Source of the DNA: an uncultured Chromatium sp.
GTDB taxonomy: Bacteria; Pseudomonadota; Gammaproteobacteria; Chromatiales; Chromatiaceae
Direction of reading: 5' to 3'
DNA: 37,937 bases
Assembly (NCBI GenBank): GCA_903897335.1
Contig: CAIUAY010000140.1
Location: forward strand, 1-37,937
Part shown: piece after piece, positions 1 through 10,976 of the stretch
Position numbering within the stretch: position 1 is the first letter of the stretch
Layout of the letters: each line of letters opens with the position of its first letter
The notes under the pieces: generated by a model
The model's input: the letters and a program-made list of their open reading frames with translations, nothing else
Databases searched by the model: none
Told to the model about the DNA's origin: nothing
Position numbers and translations under genes: made by a program

Positions 1-906
1 ATCCAGCCACCGCACATGATCCGGCAGCACGACAGCCAACGGCACGCCACCCGGGCTAACGCGCAAGATGCGCTCATCCGAACCCGCATCCCGCGACCAG
101 CATGGCAACAGTTGCAACGGGTCATCGTGCATTTCGCGCACACCAATCCCCGCTGTTTCCGAGGCACCATAGACCTCGATGAGTCGGGTGATGCCAGACG
201 CACCGAGCCGTTCCCAAATCGATTCCGGACAGTGTACTGTTGACGACACGGCCATGACATCGGATGCGACTGACAGTGGAGCGCGGGTGGCTAGATCGAA
301 AAAAGTGGGATGACCGATGATCAGATCGCCAGGCTGCGCCTGTCGGAGAACCGTGACGGGGAGGGCATCACGCACGTCCAGCACGTTAATCTCCAGCCAG
401 GCGGGCAGCATCACCGAAAACAGAAAGCCGTAGATATGATGTGCCGGGACTGCGCTCAGCACACGTTGCCGGTCGTGCAGTTGCCCGGCAAAAAAGGCGA
501 TTTCCTCTTCCAGCAGACGCATCTGATGGGTGCAGAGTTTCGGCTGAGCGGTTGAACCGGAGGTCTGAAAACTGATCGCGTCATCCCAGATGGCGCGACT
601 GTCGAGAACCGTCCCGACCCAGTCCGCCAGATGACGCTGCCTGAAAAGACGATCCTCAAGCCCGGTCTCGTGCAGATGGAATTGCACCACCACCGCCGTG
701 ACCAGATCCAGATACTCCAGCGAGTCAAGCTCCAGCGCTGCGATGTCCTGGCTGAGCGCCAGATTGATCTGGCGCGAATCCGATATCTCCGGGAGTGGCG
801 CGAACCGACGCATCCCTGGCTGGAGCCGCGCCAGCTCAGCGGCAGTCAGATCGATGAGCAGACGCTGGACACCGTTTGCGTTCCACCAGGGTTTCAACGC
901 GCTCAT
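1..906 (-). CDS. AMP-binding (acyl/aryl-CoA ligase-like) enzyme, partial, runs off the window start
   Basis: Open frame by reverse-complement reading from ATG at 906 to the window edge without a stop: MSALKPWWNANGVQRLLIDLTAAELARLQPGMRRF...; contains the adenylation A3-type motif QTSGSTAQPK and HHIYGF. Absent from the ORF track because no stop lies in the window. Confidence 0.75.
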   Translation of the reverse strand, partial: MSALKPWWNANGVQRLLIDLTAAELARLQPGMRRFAPLPEISDSRQINLALSQDIAALELDSLEYLDLVTAVVVQFHLHETGLEDRLFRQRHLADWVGTVLDSRAIWDDAISFQTSGSTAQPKLCTHQMRLLEEEIAFFAGQLHDRQRVLSAVPAHHIYGFLFSVMLPAWLEINVLDVRDALPVTVLRQAQPGDLIIGHPTFFDLATRAPLSVASDVMAVSSTVHCPESIWERLGASGITRLIEVYGASETAGIGVREMHDDPLQLLPCWSRDAGSDERILRVSPGGVPLAVVLPDHVRWLD

Positions 907-924
907 CTCCTCATGACGCCCGTT

Positions 925-2049
<1,125 letters not shown>

Positions 2050-2136
2050 CTACACTTACGCGTTCAGCCGCCAGCGATCAGCTTGAGTGAGAAGCGATCC
2101 AGGCGACATTCTCTGACACTCATCTGGATCTTCGCC

Positions 2137-2526
2137 ATGCTGCACCCCGCAACGCCCAGTCCGTTCATCTTTGATGTCGACACTGATCGCTTTCAGACTG
2201 AGGTCATCGACGCTTCTCAAACGCACCCTGTTCTGGTCGATTTCTGGGCTGACTGGTGCTCACCCTGCCGTGCGCTGTCGCCTCATCTGGAGCGGGTCAT
2301 CCATGAACTCGATGGTCAGGTGCGGCTCGCCAAGCTGGAAGTCGATGAAGGCGACAACATGCGTCTGGCTGGACACTATCGGGTGCGTGGATTCCCGACC
2401 GTGATGCTGTTTCAGCGGGGCGAGGAACTTGGGCGGTTTAGTGGAGCGCGGTCGCGTTATCAGATCCGCGAATGGCTGGCGCAGCAGCTTGGCGACGGAC
2501 TCAGCATTCCGCATGAACCGGCTTGA
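2137..2526 (+). CDS. Thioredoxin-fold protein with WCSPC active site
   Basis: VLVDFWADWCSPCRALSPHLERV...VRGFPTVMLFQRGEELGRFSGA; track ORF starts at 2083 but MLHPAT at 2137 is a more plausible start. Confidence 0.85.
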   Translation: MLHPATPSPFIFDVDTDRFQTEVIDASQTHPVLVDFWADWCSPCRALSPHLERVIHELDGQVRLAKLEVDEGDNMRLAGHYRVRGFPTVMLFQRGEELGRFSGARSRYQIREWLAQQLGDGLSIPHEPA

Positions 2527-2636
2527 CGCCGTTTCGATTAGCGCCCAAGCGCCGCCCTCACCGCGTCGCTGATCAGGTCGAAAGTGATCGAAAATCTGGC
2601 AGTCATCGCCGTCGCGATCTCCTGATGCCCAATCAC

Positions 2637-4118
2637 TCAACGCTTTCCAGACCGTCGCCGATCAAGCCGTTCGACGAACTCAGCGATCAGGCGGGCATAG
2701 AGCTGATCGCCGAGGATCTGGTCTTCGACCCCGGCGTCAAGACTCGGATTATCGTTGACCTCGATGACCACTGGCTCTGCGGGAGTTTCTTTGAGATCGA
2801 CGCCGTACAACCCATCGCCGATCAGATCCGCCGCCCGGAGCGCGGTTTTAATGACGGCTTTTGGCACCTGCTCCACGGCCAGGGTCTCGAAGCCGCCCAC
2901 CTCGTGTTTGCCGTCCAGATCATGCTTGACGATCTGCCAGTGATCACGGCTCATGAAATATTTGCAGGCGTAGAAGGGCTTGCGACCAAGTATGCCGATC
3001 CGCCAGTCAAACGGTGTATAGAGATATTCCTGCGCCAGAATCAGATCAGATTCCTTGAACAGCCGGGTTGCAATCCGCTTTAGTCCGATGCGATCTTCCG
3101 CTTTGAAGACGCCTCGCGAGAAGGATCCCTCGGGGATCTTCAACACGATCGGATAGCCGATCTGGTCTTCGGCATCCATGAGATTCTCCTTGCGCAGAAC
3201 CAGTGTCTTTGGTCGGGGAATGCGATGCGCGGCCATCAGCTCGGCGAGATAAACCTTGTTGGTGCAGCGCAGAATCGAATCCGGGTCATCGATGACGACC
3301 ATGCCCTCGCTGTCAGCCTTTTTCGCAAAGCGGAACGTATGATGACCGATGCGCGTGGTCTCGCGGATAAACAGCGCGTCGTACTCAGCAAGCCGACTGT
3401 AATCCTTGCGCTGGATGAGCTCGACGTTGACGCCCAGCGCTTTGCCGACCTTGACGAAACGGGCAAGCGCCTTAGGATCGGAAGGCGGCATGTCTTCACG
3501 CGGATCGTGCAGGATCGCCAAATCGTAGCGGTATGACAGCCGCGCACGCGGTTGACGCCAGCGTTGGGAGAGATAACCCTCCAGCGCGGCAAACAGTGAG
3601 GTCTCGCCAGCCGCCGTCACGGCCGCCAGCGGCAGTGCCTTGATGGCACCGATGCGCCAGGTGCCATGAAGTCGGAACTCGACTTTGAGGATTGGACAGC
3701 GGAACGTCTCGAAGATCAGCCGCGCCAGTGGCTGCAATTCCTTCACGTCGCACTCACCAAAACAAATGGTCAGTTCATAGGCCGTTGGCGTCAGCGCCGA
3801 GGTCTTGCGCCGCGCCAGCAGACGCTGCGCCAGACCATCGAGTTCTTCAGTCTCCAGACTGTAGATCTCACGGCTGGAGAGCTCCTGAATGGTGCGCACC
3901 GACGGGATCACCTTGTGCCCGCGCGCCTCGGCCAGCAGTGAGCAGTAATAGCCCACCGACAGGTAACGATAGCTCTGGCAGAGGTTGATGACGCGCAGGT
4001 CACGCTTTGCGGCTAGCTCGCCACTTGCCAGATAGTCCCTTGCCGTCACCACCGGCAAATGCGGAAAACCTACTTTCCAGTCGCACTGCTGCTCCACCAG
4101 CAGCAGATGTTCAGCCAT
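2637..4118 (-). CDS. RimK-family ATP-grasp ligase with RimK-like N-terminal domain
   Basis: MAEHLLLVEQQCDWK...; ATP-grasp signatures NKVYLAELMAAHRIPRPKTLVL, YPIVLKIPEGSFSRGVFKAE, VVIEVNDNPSLDAGVED. The longer track ORF (to 4376) overlaps the upstream gene; start at 4118 gives an 8-nt overlap. Confidence 0.88.
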   Translation of the reverse strand: MAEHLLLVEQQCDWKVGFPHLPVVTARDYLASGELAAKRDLRVINLCQSYRYLSVGYYCSLLAEARGHKVIPSVRTIQELSSREIYSLETEELDGLAQRLLARRKTSALTPTAYELTICFGECDVKELQPLARLIFETFRCPILKVEFRLHGTWRIGAIKALPLAAVTAAGETSLFAALEGYLSQRWRQPRARLSYRYDLAILHDPREDMPPSDPKALARFVKVGKALGVNVELIQRKDYSRLAEYDALFIRETTRIGHHTFRFAKKADSEGMVVIDDPDSILRCTNKVYLAELMAAHRIPRPKTLVLRKENLMDAEDQIGYPIVLKIPEGSFSRGVFKAEDRIGLKRIATRLFKESDLILAQEYLYTPFDWRIGILGRKPFYACKYFMSRDHWQIVKHDLDGKHEVGGFETLAVEQVPKAVIKTALRAADLIGDGLYGVDLKETPAEPVVIEVNDNPSLDAGVEDQILGDQLYARLIAEFVERLDRRRSGKR

Positions 4119-5232
4119 CGTGACCACCCGCCGGTTGTGACACCAGGACGACCGCCTGCAAGCCAGCCCGGCCATAGCGAACCATGCGGGTAAACTCATC
4201 GCGTTGAATTGGCATATTGATCGAGTCCAGCCTCGTCTCTCCATTGTCATAGTCAACATAGGGGTCATGGACATAGACGAAGTGTTCGTCAAATCCAGTG
4301 ATGACAACCCAATGTGGGAATTTTTCGCGATAGATGCGATAGGAACTGATGAGAACCAGCGGCACGGCACCAGCATCCCAGTGTCGCTGAAGGTCGTCGA
4401 GGCTGAGGGTTCCCTGAGCGACCGGAATCTTCAGGCGTCCGGCTTCAGCAAGCATGTCCTCATGCACCAGACGCATCACTTCTTTTTTTTCGGGGCTGCG
4501 CACCGAATCGACCAGTGGCACGCCGGGATCGCTGACGAAAACCTCCACGCCGAATCCGCGATGATGCGCTGCCAGCGCCAGACCCAGTGGGCCACAGCCT
4601 CCATGCCCGGAAGTCATGAAAATCGTCGTGGACTCGCGCCAGATGCGAAGCTCCAGCGTGCGGTTTAGTTCAAGAGCTGGGCGCAATGTCTGCATCGCCA
4701 TCATCAGCGATGATGAACCACAAGTGAAATCCAACGTCTGCTCGTAGAAAGGCACCCTTTTTAACTCCGGTTTGAGTCCCGGCGAGAGTGTTTTCTCGTA
4801 GCGCAGCGCCTCCATGTGATCTTCGTAGTAATCCGAGAGCACCCCGAAGCGCCGATAACCCGTGCCTTCGAACAGCGCCTGAGAGGCCAGATTGTCGCGG
4901 CGGATCTCCAGACGCAGATAGGCGCGTTCCTGCTTCCATGCCGTGTCTTCCGCCGCCGCTACCAGCGCCCGACCGATACCCCACCCACGCGCCCTCGGAA
5001 TCACGGCGATCGAGTACAGCCGGGCGACCGAGGTTGCACGACTGAACAGCAACAGGACATAGCCGAGCAGACCCTCATCATCTTCCGCCACCAGCGTCTG
5101 GGCGCGACTGCGGGTCAGCAGATAACGGAACTGGCGGCGGCTGATCCGATCCGTCTCAAAACAGCGATTTTCCAGTCGCAGCAATGCACTGAGATCGGTC
5201 AATAGCGCGAAACGGATGCGTGGTGACGACAC
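4111..5232 (-). CDS. GNAT N-acetyltransferase fused to a C39-like cysteine peptidase domain
   Basis: N-terminal GNAT: YSIAVIPRARGWGIGRALVAAAE; C-terminal papain-like/C39: DFTCGSSSLMMAMQ (Cys) and FPHWVVITGFDEHFVYVHDPY (His/Asp). Confidence 0.85.
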   Translation of the reverse strand: MSSPRIRFALLTDLSALLRLENRCFETDRISRRQFRYLLTRSRAQTLVAEDDEGLLGYVLLLFSRATSVARLYSIAVIPRARGWGIGRALVAAAEDTAWKQERAYLRLEIRRDNLASQALFEGTGYRRFGVLSDYYEDHMEALRYEKTLSPGLKPELKRVPFYEQTLDFTCGSSSLMMAMQTLRPALELNRTLELRIWRESTTIFMTSGHGGCGPLGLALAAHHRGFGVEVFVSDPGVPLVDSVRSPEKKEVMRLVHEDMLAEAGRLKIPVAQGTLSLDDLQRHWDAGAVPLVLISSYRIYREKFPHWVVITGFDEHFVYVHDPYVDYDNGETRLDSINMPIQRDEFTRMVRYGRAGLQAVVLVSQPAGGHDG

Positions 5233-5503
5233 GGCGGCTGGATGGTGACGGGATAACTCGCTGGAGACCGGGGCAAAGAAACACTGGCAACGCGGTCAGA
5301 TGCCATCAATCTACAGGGCGCATTGAAAAATGCAAGACAGAGACACCTTAAATAAGGTGAGTTCTGGTTATTATTCTTTGCAAGTCAGCATTTTAATCTG
5401 ATCTGATGTTTATCGAGGCTTTGCAAGCCGGCCATCAACATCCACATAAATTAGCTCAATGTACTGATTCATATTGAATAATAGACAAAACTCACGTCAG
5501 CTT

Positions 5504-5547
5504 AAAAAACGATGGCAGACTTCGCGATGGATGCGCTGTGAAGTCTG
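5504..5547 (-). terminator. Putative intrinsic terminator downstream of epmB
   Basis: Perfect 8-bp inverted repeat CAGACTTC (5516-5523)/GAAGTCTG (5540-5547); minus-strand T6 at 5504-5509 follows the stem after about 6 nt. Confidence 0.55.
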
Positions 5548-5648
5548 TCTGGATTGACGCGCAGCGCCCGACATTTGATCTGACATTGCGCCAAAAACGG
5601 GGCGTGACCAGGTGTGCTGGAACAGCGCAGAACACATCTGATGCGCCA

Positions 5649-6674
5649 TCACAGCGGCATTTTCGACGCCGCGCCCGGAATCTCGCGCACCAGACGTGGG
5701 AGCAGATAGCCCGGAAGCTGTTGGCGCAGGGTCTCGATCAGTCTGATGGCATCATGGTCGCTGACCTGGAAATGGGCGGCACCGGCAACCGGGTCGAGCT
5801 GATGGAGGTAATAAGGCAAGGTGCCGCACTGCAACAGCCGTTCGCTGAGCTGGCACAAGGTTTCGGGATCGTCATTGACGCCATGCAGCAGGACGCTCTG
5901 ATTCAGCAGCGTTACTCCGGCGCGACGCAGATCGAACAGCGCCTGTTCAGCCGCATCGCCTAATTCACGGGGATGGTTGGCATGGATGACCACGACCGTC
6001 ATCAGACCTGAGCTGGCCAGTATCGCGCAGAGCCGCTCGGTTACGCGGGTTGGTAGCACGACCGGCAAACGGGTGTGGATGCGCAGCCGGCGCATATGTC
6101 CGATGGTCGCAAGTCGCAGGACGATCTGCTCAAGCGTGCGGTCATCGAGCAGCAGCGGGTCGCCGCCGCTGAGGATGAGCTCGGACACGGATGGATCGGC
6201 AGCAATGTGTTCGCTTGCGGCGTCGAGCCGTGACCTGACCGTCCCCAGACTGGCATACGTGAAATGACGCCTGAAACAGTAGCGGCAATGGATCGCACAG
6301 GCACCCGTGGCGATTAAAAGTGATCTCCCGCCATATTTCCGTAGCAGACCATGACCGCAGTCCGCGCTGCGGTCATCGACCGGATCCGTGACATAGCCAT
6401 CCACCTGAGCCTGTTCAATGAGACGCGGCAGCACCTGTCGCAGCAATGGATCATCAGGATCACCCATGCGCATCAAGCCCGCGAAAACAGGGGGAACCAG
6501 CAGACGGAAAGTCGCTGGATTCGGGTCAAGATCGGGAATATCGGCAGCTTTCAGCCCAAGCGCCGCAAGCAGGGCGCTGACTCCAGTAAAGGATGCTGCA
6601 AGCTCCCGCTTCCAGGATTCGGTTTCAGCCGGTTTGCCGCTCACCATTCTCAGTATGGTCTGATAACGACACAT
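5649..6674 (-). CDS. epmB: EF-P beta-lysylation protein, lysine 2,3-aminomutase family (radical SAM)
   Basis: GACAIHCRYCFRRHFTYA radical SAM CxxxCxxC motif, LILSGGDPLLL, HTRLPVVLPTRVT. Confidence 0.92.
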   Translation of the reverse strand: MCRYQTILRMVSGKPAETESWKRELAASFTGVSALLAALGLKAADIPDLDPNPATFRLLVPPVFAGLMRMGDPDDPLLRQVLPRLIEQAQVDGYVTDPVDDRSADCGHGLLRKYGGRSLLIATGACAIHCRYCFRRHFTYASLGTVRSRLDAASEHIAADPSVSELILSGGDPLLLDDRTLEQIVLRLATIGHMRRLRIHTRLPVVLPTRVTERLCAILASSGLMTVVVIHANHPRELGDAAEQALFDLRRAGVTLLNQSVLLHGVNDDPETLCQLSERLLQCGTLPYYLHQLDPVAGAAHFQVSDHDAIRLIETLRQQLPGYLLPRLVREIPGAASKMPL

Positions 6675-6675
6675 C

Positions 6676-7689
6676 TCAGGCCATGTTCAACCACCACCGC
6701 AATCCCTGCCGCCGCCAGAAACGACGCAGTTGACGGCGGGTGACCTGAAAGCGCATCCCCTGACAGGGATGGATGCTGATCTGCGACAGGCCACCATGAC
6801 GAAGCTGGTTTTCAGCGCCCGTTAGACAGGCGTTCAGCGTCAGCAATGACTGGCTCCAGGCCGATAGATCCTGAGCCTGAAGCGCTGCCTGCGAGGCATC
6901 CCAGGCGATCAGTGTGGAACCTGCCGATCCTGACGCGCCCGCGCACCAGACTTGCGGCGTCAGATGCTGACTTCCGGCATAACGCGCCAGACCCCGCGTC
7001 AGTGGATGATCGCCGACAATCAGCGCGGGAGCATCGATCAACGCGCTTGGCAAACGCCCACCACCCCAAGTCCAGATACCGCTGATGACGGGGCGGCGCT
7101 GGCGTTCGCGCTCACGGTTGACCACGCTATCAAAGAAGAGCATTTGCGCCTCATTCAGCATCCCAATCCAGCGCGAGGCATCTGATCCATCAGGCAGCGC
7201 GTCGCTGATCGAGCGAGCAAGCACCTGATGGAGTGGCCGTGCGTGCAGATCCGGCGCACGGTCAACCCGCAGATACCAGCGTCCTGGCGTGGGTGCCAGC
7301 AGGTGTAGACCGTCATCCCTGAAATGCGCGTTGAACAGAGTCACTAGCGCATTGGCCTCGGCGCGATCCGGCGCGATGTCTGCGCCAGCAAAAAGCAGCA
7401 GACGATCCCGATCCGCTCGCAGATGCACCGGATCGGCATGCATCCAATGCGCATTCAGATTAGCGGCGGGATCATCAGCCAACAGACAGAGCAGCGCAGT
7501 CGGGAGATCCTGGTCTGGTTTGACCGGCAGACCAGCGGCAGCCAGCAGAATGGCCTCGGGATCAGAGATAGCGCATGGAATACGCTCCGCACGACCCAGC
7601 AGACGATCCAGCGTCGAGGTTTTTGGAAAAGGGTGTGGCCGTGCCGGGATGGGACCAAGCAGGCCGGGACAAATGAGTTCGAGCGTCAC
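6676..7689 (-). CDS. RpfE-type / cofactor-independent phosphoglycerate mutase-like conserved protein
   Basis: VTLELICPGLLGPIPARPHPFPKTSTLDRLLGRAERI..., WIGMLNEAQMLFFDSVVNRERERQRRPVISGIWTWGGG; GTG start at 7689 overlaps the upstream stop (GTGA). Confidence 0.6.
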   Translation of the reverse strand: MTLELICPGLLGPIPARPHPFPKTSTLDRLLGRAERIPCAISDPEAILLAAAGLPVKPDQDLPTALLCLLADDPAANLNAHWMHADPVHLRADRDRLLLFAGADIAPDRAEANALVTLFNAHFRDDGLHLLAPTPGRWYLRVDRAPDLHARPLHQVLARSISDALPDGSDASRWIGMLNEAQMLFFDSVVNRERERQRRPVISGIWTWGGGRLPSALIDAPALIVGDHPLTRGLARYAGSQHLTPQVWCAGASGSAGSTLIAWDASQAALQAQDLSAWSQSLLTLNACLTGAENQLRHGGLSQISIHPCQGMRFQVTRRQLRRFWRRQGLRWWLNMA

Positions 7690-8066
7690 GCCGCTGACCT
7701 GCCCGCAACGGTTTTTGCCACAACAAAAGTAGAGACCCGATTGAACACAAAGCCAAGCAGCATTGGCAATGCAAATTGGGTAGCGATCAAGGTATCGACC
7801 TGACACTGTGCAAATTCAGGGATCGCAGAGCGCAGCGCAACGACATAGAAGAGGCTCAACCAGAGCGCCGCTGAATCCAGAAACACCGCGATCATAATTC
7901 CCCAAAGCGAATAACCAGCGGTCAGCACCAGACAGACTGCCATGATGGCCATGCTGATCGCCATACTCAGGATCGCGATGGACTTCTGGCCGTTGTACCA
8001 GTAATACCAGTGGCTTTTAAAACGCAACGACCACTGAATCAGCGCCTTTAACTGCGTCAGTGTCAC
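7686..8066 (-). CDS. Small membrane protein, hypothetical
   Basis: 126 aa with several hydrophobic stretches (SIAILSMAISMAIMAVCLVLTAGYSLWGIMIAVFLDSAALWLSLFYVVAL); 4-nt stop/start overlap with downstream CDS. Confidence 0.6.
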   Translation of the reverse strand: MTLTQLKALIQWSLRFKSHWYYWYNGQKSIAILSMAISMAIMAVCLVLTAGYSLWGIMIAVFLDSAALWLSLFYVVALRSAIPEFAQCQVDTLIATQFALPMLLGFVFNRVSTFVVAKTVAGRSAA

Positions 8067-9298
8067 GGATCCGCCAGCTCTGACGCCAGATCGGCCTGAA
8101 TGTCCGCGATGTCCTCAAGTCCTACGGCAATTCGTACCAATCCATCGCCGATTCCAGCCAGCGCCCGTTCAGCGGGAGTCAGGCGACCATGCGTGGTGGT
8201 GGCGGGATGGGTGATCGTGCTTTTGGTATCGCCCAGATTGGCGGTGATGGAGAGCAGTCGGGTGGCATCGATCAGACGCCAGGCCGCCGCCTGACCACCG
8301 CGCACGTCAAACGCGACGATGCCGCCGCCGGTGCGCTGTTGGGTGCCAACCAGATGATGCTGAGGATGTTCGGCCAGACCGGGATAGTAGACGCGCTCGA
8401 TGGCGGGCTGATCACGCAACCAGTTGGCAAGCTGGGCGGCGCTCTGCGAATGCGCTTGCATCCGCAGAGCGAGCGTTTCCAATCCTTTTAGAAAAACCCA
8501 GGCGTTGAATGGGCTAAGCGTCGGGCCTGCGGTGCGCAGGACACCATAGACTTCTTCGCCGACCAGCTTGCGATCACCAACGACCGCGCCGCCGACACAA
8601 CGACCCTGACCGTCGAGATATTTGGTCGCTGAATGGACGACCAGATCGGCACCGAGTTCAAGCGGGCGTTGCAGCGCAGGGGTGCAGAAACAGTTATCGA
8701 CCACCAGCAGACAGTCGTGACGGTGCGCGATATCGGCCAACTGGCGCAGATCGACCATTTCAGTCAGCGGATTGGATGGCGTCTCGCAGAACAGCAGCCG
8801 GGTGCGCGAATCAATCGCGGCTTCCCAGGCAGCGGGATCGCTCAACGTAACATAGCGGGTTTCGATGCCAAACCGTGTCAGATATTTGTTGAACAGCAGC
8901 GTGGTGCTGCCGAACAAACTGCGCGAGGCAAGCATACCGTCGCCGGTCTTCAGTAATCCCATGCAGACCGCCAGGATGGCGGCCATGCCCGACGCGGTCG
9001 CCACGCAGCGCTCGCCACCTTCAAGTGACGCCAGACGTTCTTCAAAGGCGCGTACCGTCGGGTTGGTAAAACGCGAGTAAATATTGCCGACCGTCTCTCC
9101 GGAAAAACGCGCCGCTGCCTCGGCGGCGCTCGCGAAGACATAGCTGGACGTGGTAAAAATCGGCTCGCCGTGCTCGCCTTCAGCGGTGCGCTGATGGCCG
9201 GTGCGGATGGCGCGGGTGGCAAAACCCGCTTCTCTTTCGGCACCGCTCAGGACGGGCAGATCATCAGTCGGTGTTGTAGAGATCAAGTGCGCTCTCAC
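8063..9298 (-). CDS. metZ: O-succinylhomoserine sulfhydrylase (Cys/Met metabolism PLP enzyme)
   Basis: [68 protein letters not shown] (PLP Lys), [20 protein letters not shown]. Adjacent to purF as in many gamma-proteobacteria. Start (GTG 9298 or TTG 9286) uncertain. Confidence 0.9.
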   Translation of the reverse strand: MRAHLISTTPTDDLPVLSGAEREAGFATRAIRTGHQRTAEGEHGEPIFTTSSYVFASAAEAAARFSGETVGNIYSRFTNPTVRAFEERLASLEGGERCVATASGMAAILAVCMGLLKTGDGMLASRSLFGSTTLLFNKYLTRFGIETRYVTLSDPAAWEAAIDSRTRLLFCETPSNPLTEMVDLRQLADIAHRHDCLLVVDNCFCTPALQRPLELGADLVVHSATKYLDGQGRCVGGAVVGDRKLVGEEVYGVLRTAGPTLSPFNAWVFLKGLETLALRMQAHSQSAAQLANWLRDQPAIERVYYPGLAEHPQHHLVGTQQRTGGGIVAFDVRGGQAAAWRLIDATRLLSITANLGDTKSTITHPATTTHGRLTPAERALAGIGDGLVRIAVGLEDIADIQADLASELADP

Positions 9299-10778
9299 AG
9301 CTTGTAAAATGATCCTGCTTGGCGCTGTCGTTGCGCCGCGCTTCCAGAGTTTGCAGATATTCCGGCGTGACGTCGCCCGTGACATAGACGCCATCGAACA
9401 CCGAGGTATCGAAGCGGTCGACGTGGCTCTTGCCTTTTTTCTGCACTGCTTCGATCAAGTCGCCTAGATCCTGGAAAATCAGACCATCAGCACCCAGTTC
9501 GCGCCTGACCTCTTCCTCGGTGCGACCGTGCGCGATGAGTTCGCTAGCGGCTGGCATGTCGATCCCGTAAACATTGGGATAACGCACCGGTGGCGCGGCT
9601 GAGGCGAAATAGACCCGATGCGCTCCGGCGTCACGCGCCATCTGAATGATCTGTTGCGAGGTCGTGCCGCGCACGATGGAGTCATCGACCAGCAGCACGT
9701 TTTTTTTGCGAAACTCCAGGTTGATCGCGTTGAGCTTCTGACGCACCGATTTTTTGCGCACTGTCTGGCCGGGCATGATGAAAGTGCGCCCGATGTAGCG
9801 GTTCTTGATGAAGCCCTCGGCATAATTAACGCCAAGATGGTTGGCCAGTTGCAGCGCGGCCGTGCGGCTGGTGTCGGGCACTGGGATCACGACATCGATA
9901 TCATGGTTCGACCATTCGCGCTTGATCTTGCTCGCCAGCTTTTTGCCCATGCGGGAACGGGCTTTATGCACCGAGATATTGTCGATGATGGAATCCGGGC
10001 GGGCAAAATAGACGAACTCGAAGATACAGGGCGACAGCACCGGTTGGGCGGCGCACTGGTGGGTGTGAAGCTGACCATCGACGGTGATCAGCACCGCCTC
10101 GCCGGGCGCGACATCAGCAACGATCTTAAAACCGAGCGTGTCAAGCGCCACGCTTTCGGAAGCAATCATGTACTCGTTGCCATCCGCAGTCTCGCGGCTG
10201 CCATAGACCAGCGGGCGGATGCCATTGGGATCACGAAACCCGAACACGCCAAAACCGGGAATCATCGCCACCGCCGCATACCCACCCTGACAACGCCGAT
10301 GGACGCCTGCGACCGCATGAAAAACATCCTGCTCGTCGATCCGCAGCTTGCCCTGGATCTGCAACTCGTGGGCGAGAATATTCAGCAGAATCTCGGAATC
10401 CGACTCGGTATTGAGATGACGTAGATCATCGACGAACAGATCGCGCTTGAGCGCCTCGGCGTTGGTCAGATTGCCGTTATGCGCTAGCACGATGCCGTAG
10501 GGCGAGTTGACATAGAACGGCTGCGCCTCGGCTGAACTCGCCGCGCCTGCCGTCGGATAACGCACATGCCCAACCCCAGTATTGCCGCGCAACTGGATCA
10601 TGTGACGGGTCTGGAAGACATCCCGCGCCAGCCCGTTGTCCTTGCGCAGATAGAGTTTATCCCCCTGGCAGGTCACGATTCCTGCGGCATCCTGCCCGCG
10701 ATGCTGCAAGACTAATAGCGCGTCATAGAGCGACTGATTGACTGGACTTTTGCCGACGATGCCAACGATACCGCACAT
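9264..10778 (-). CDS. purF: Amidophosphoribosyltransferase
   Basis: Starts [34 protein letters not shown] (N-terminal nucleophile Cys); PRTase motif [18 protein letters not shown]. Confidence 0.97.
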   Translation of the reverse strand: MCGIVGIVGKSPVNQSLYDALLVLQHRGQDAAGIVTCQGDKLYLRKDNGLARDVFQTRHMIQLRGNTGVGHVRYPTAGAASSAEAQPFYVNSPYGIVLAHNGNLTNAEALKRDLFVDDLRHLNTESDSEILLNILAHELQIQGKLRIDEQDVFHAVAGVHRRCQGGYAAVAMIPGFGVFGFRDPNGIRPLVYGSRETADGNEYMIASESVALDTLGFKIVADVAPGEAVLITVDGQLHTHQCAAQPVLSPCIFEFVYFARPDSIIDNISVHKARSRMGKKLASKIKREWSNHDIDVVIPVPDTSRTAALQLANHLGVNYAEGFIKNRYIGRTFIMPGQTVRKKSVRQKLNAINLEFRKKNVLLVDDSIVRGTTSQQIIQMARDAGAHRVYFASAAPPVRYPNVYGIDMPAASELIAHGRTEEEVRRELGADGLIFQDLGDLIEAVQKKGKSHVDRFDTSVFDGVYVTGDVTPEYLQTLEARRNDSAKQDHFTSCESALDLYNTD

Positions 10779-10937
10779 AGGATCCTCGCCTGCGCTACCG
10801 GCGACCATCGAGCAAGGCTTGCTCTGAACGGAGCCGAAGGGATGGAGGTAGATAATTGAGAGACAGCCGATCAAGCTACCCCAGAACGATAGTCAGGATC
10901 AACTCTGGAATGCCATCACGTTCTTGCGCGCCAGACA

Positions 10938-10966
10938 GGACACGCTGCAATATCCGCAGCGTGTCC
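10938..10966. terminator. Strong hairpin just downstream of the EF-G paralog, possible terminator
   Basis: GGACACGCTGC / GCAGCGTGTCC perfect 11-bp stem, 7-nt loop; no clear T-run on the minus side, so terminator role is uncertain. Confidence 0.45.
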
Positions 10967-10976
10967 TGATTTGAGA

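Noticed and set aside
5490-5600. 29-aa minus-strand ORF MSDQMSGAARQSRQTSQRIHREVCHRFLS as a precursor peptide for the RimK/GNAT pair
   Set aside because: It overlaps the putative epmB terminator hairpin, lacks a clear ribosome-binding site and has no leader/core pattern.
5538-5963. 141-aa plus-strand ORF over the epmB 3' end
   Set aside because: Mostly antisense to epmB and crosses the putative terminator hairpin.
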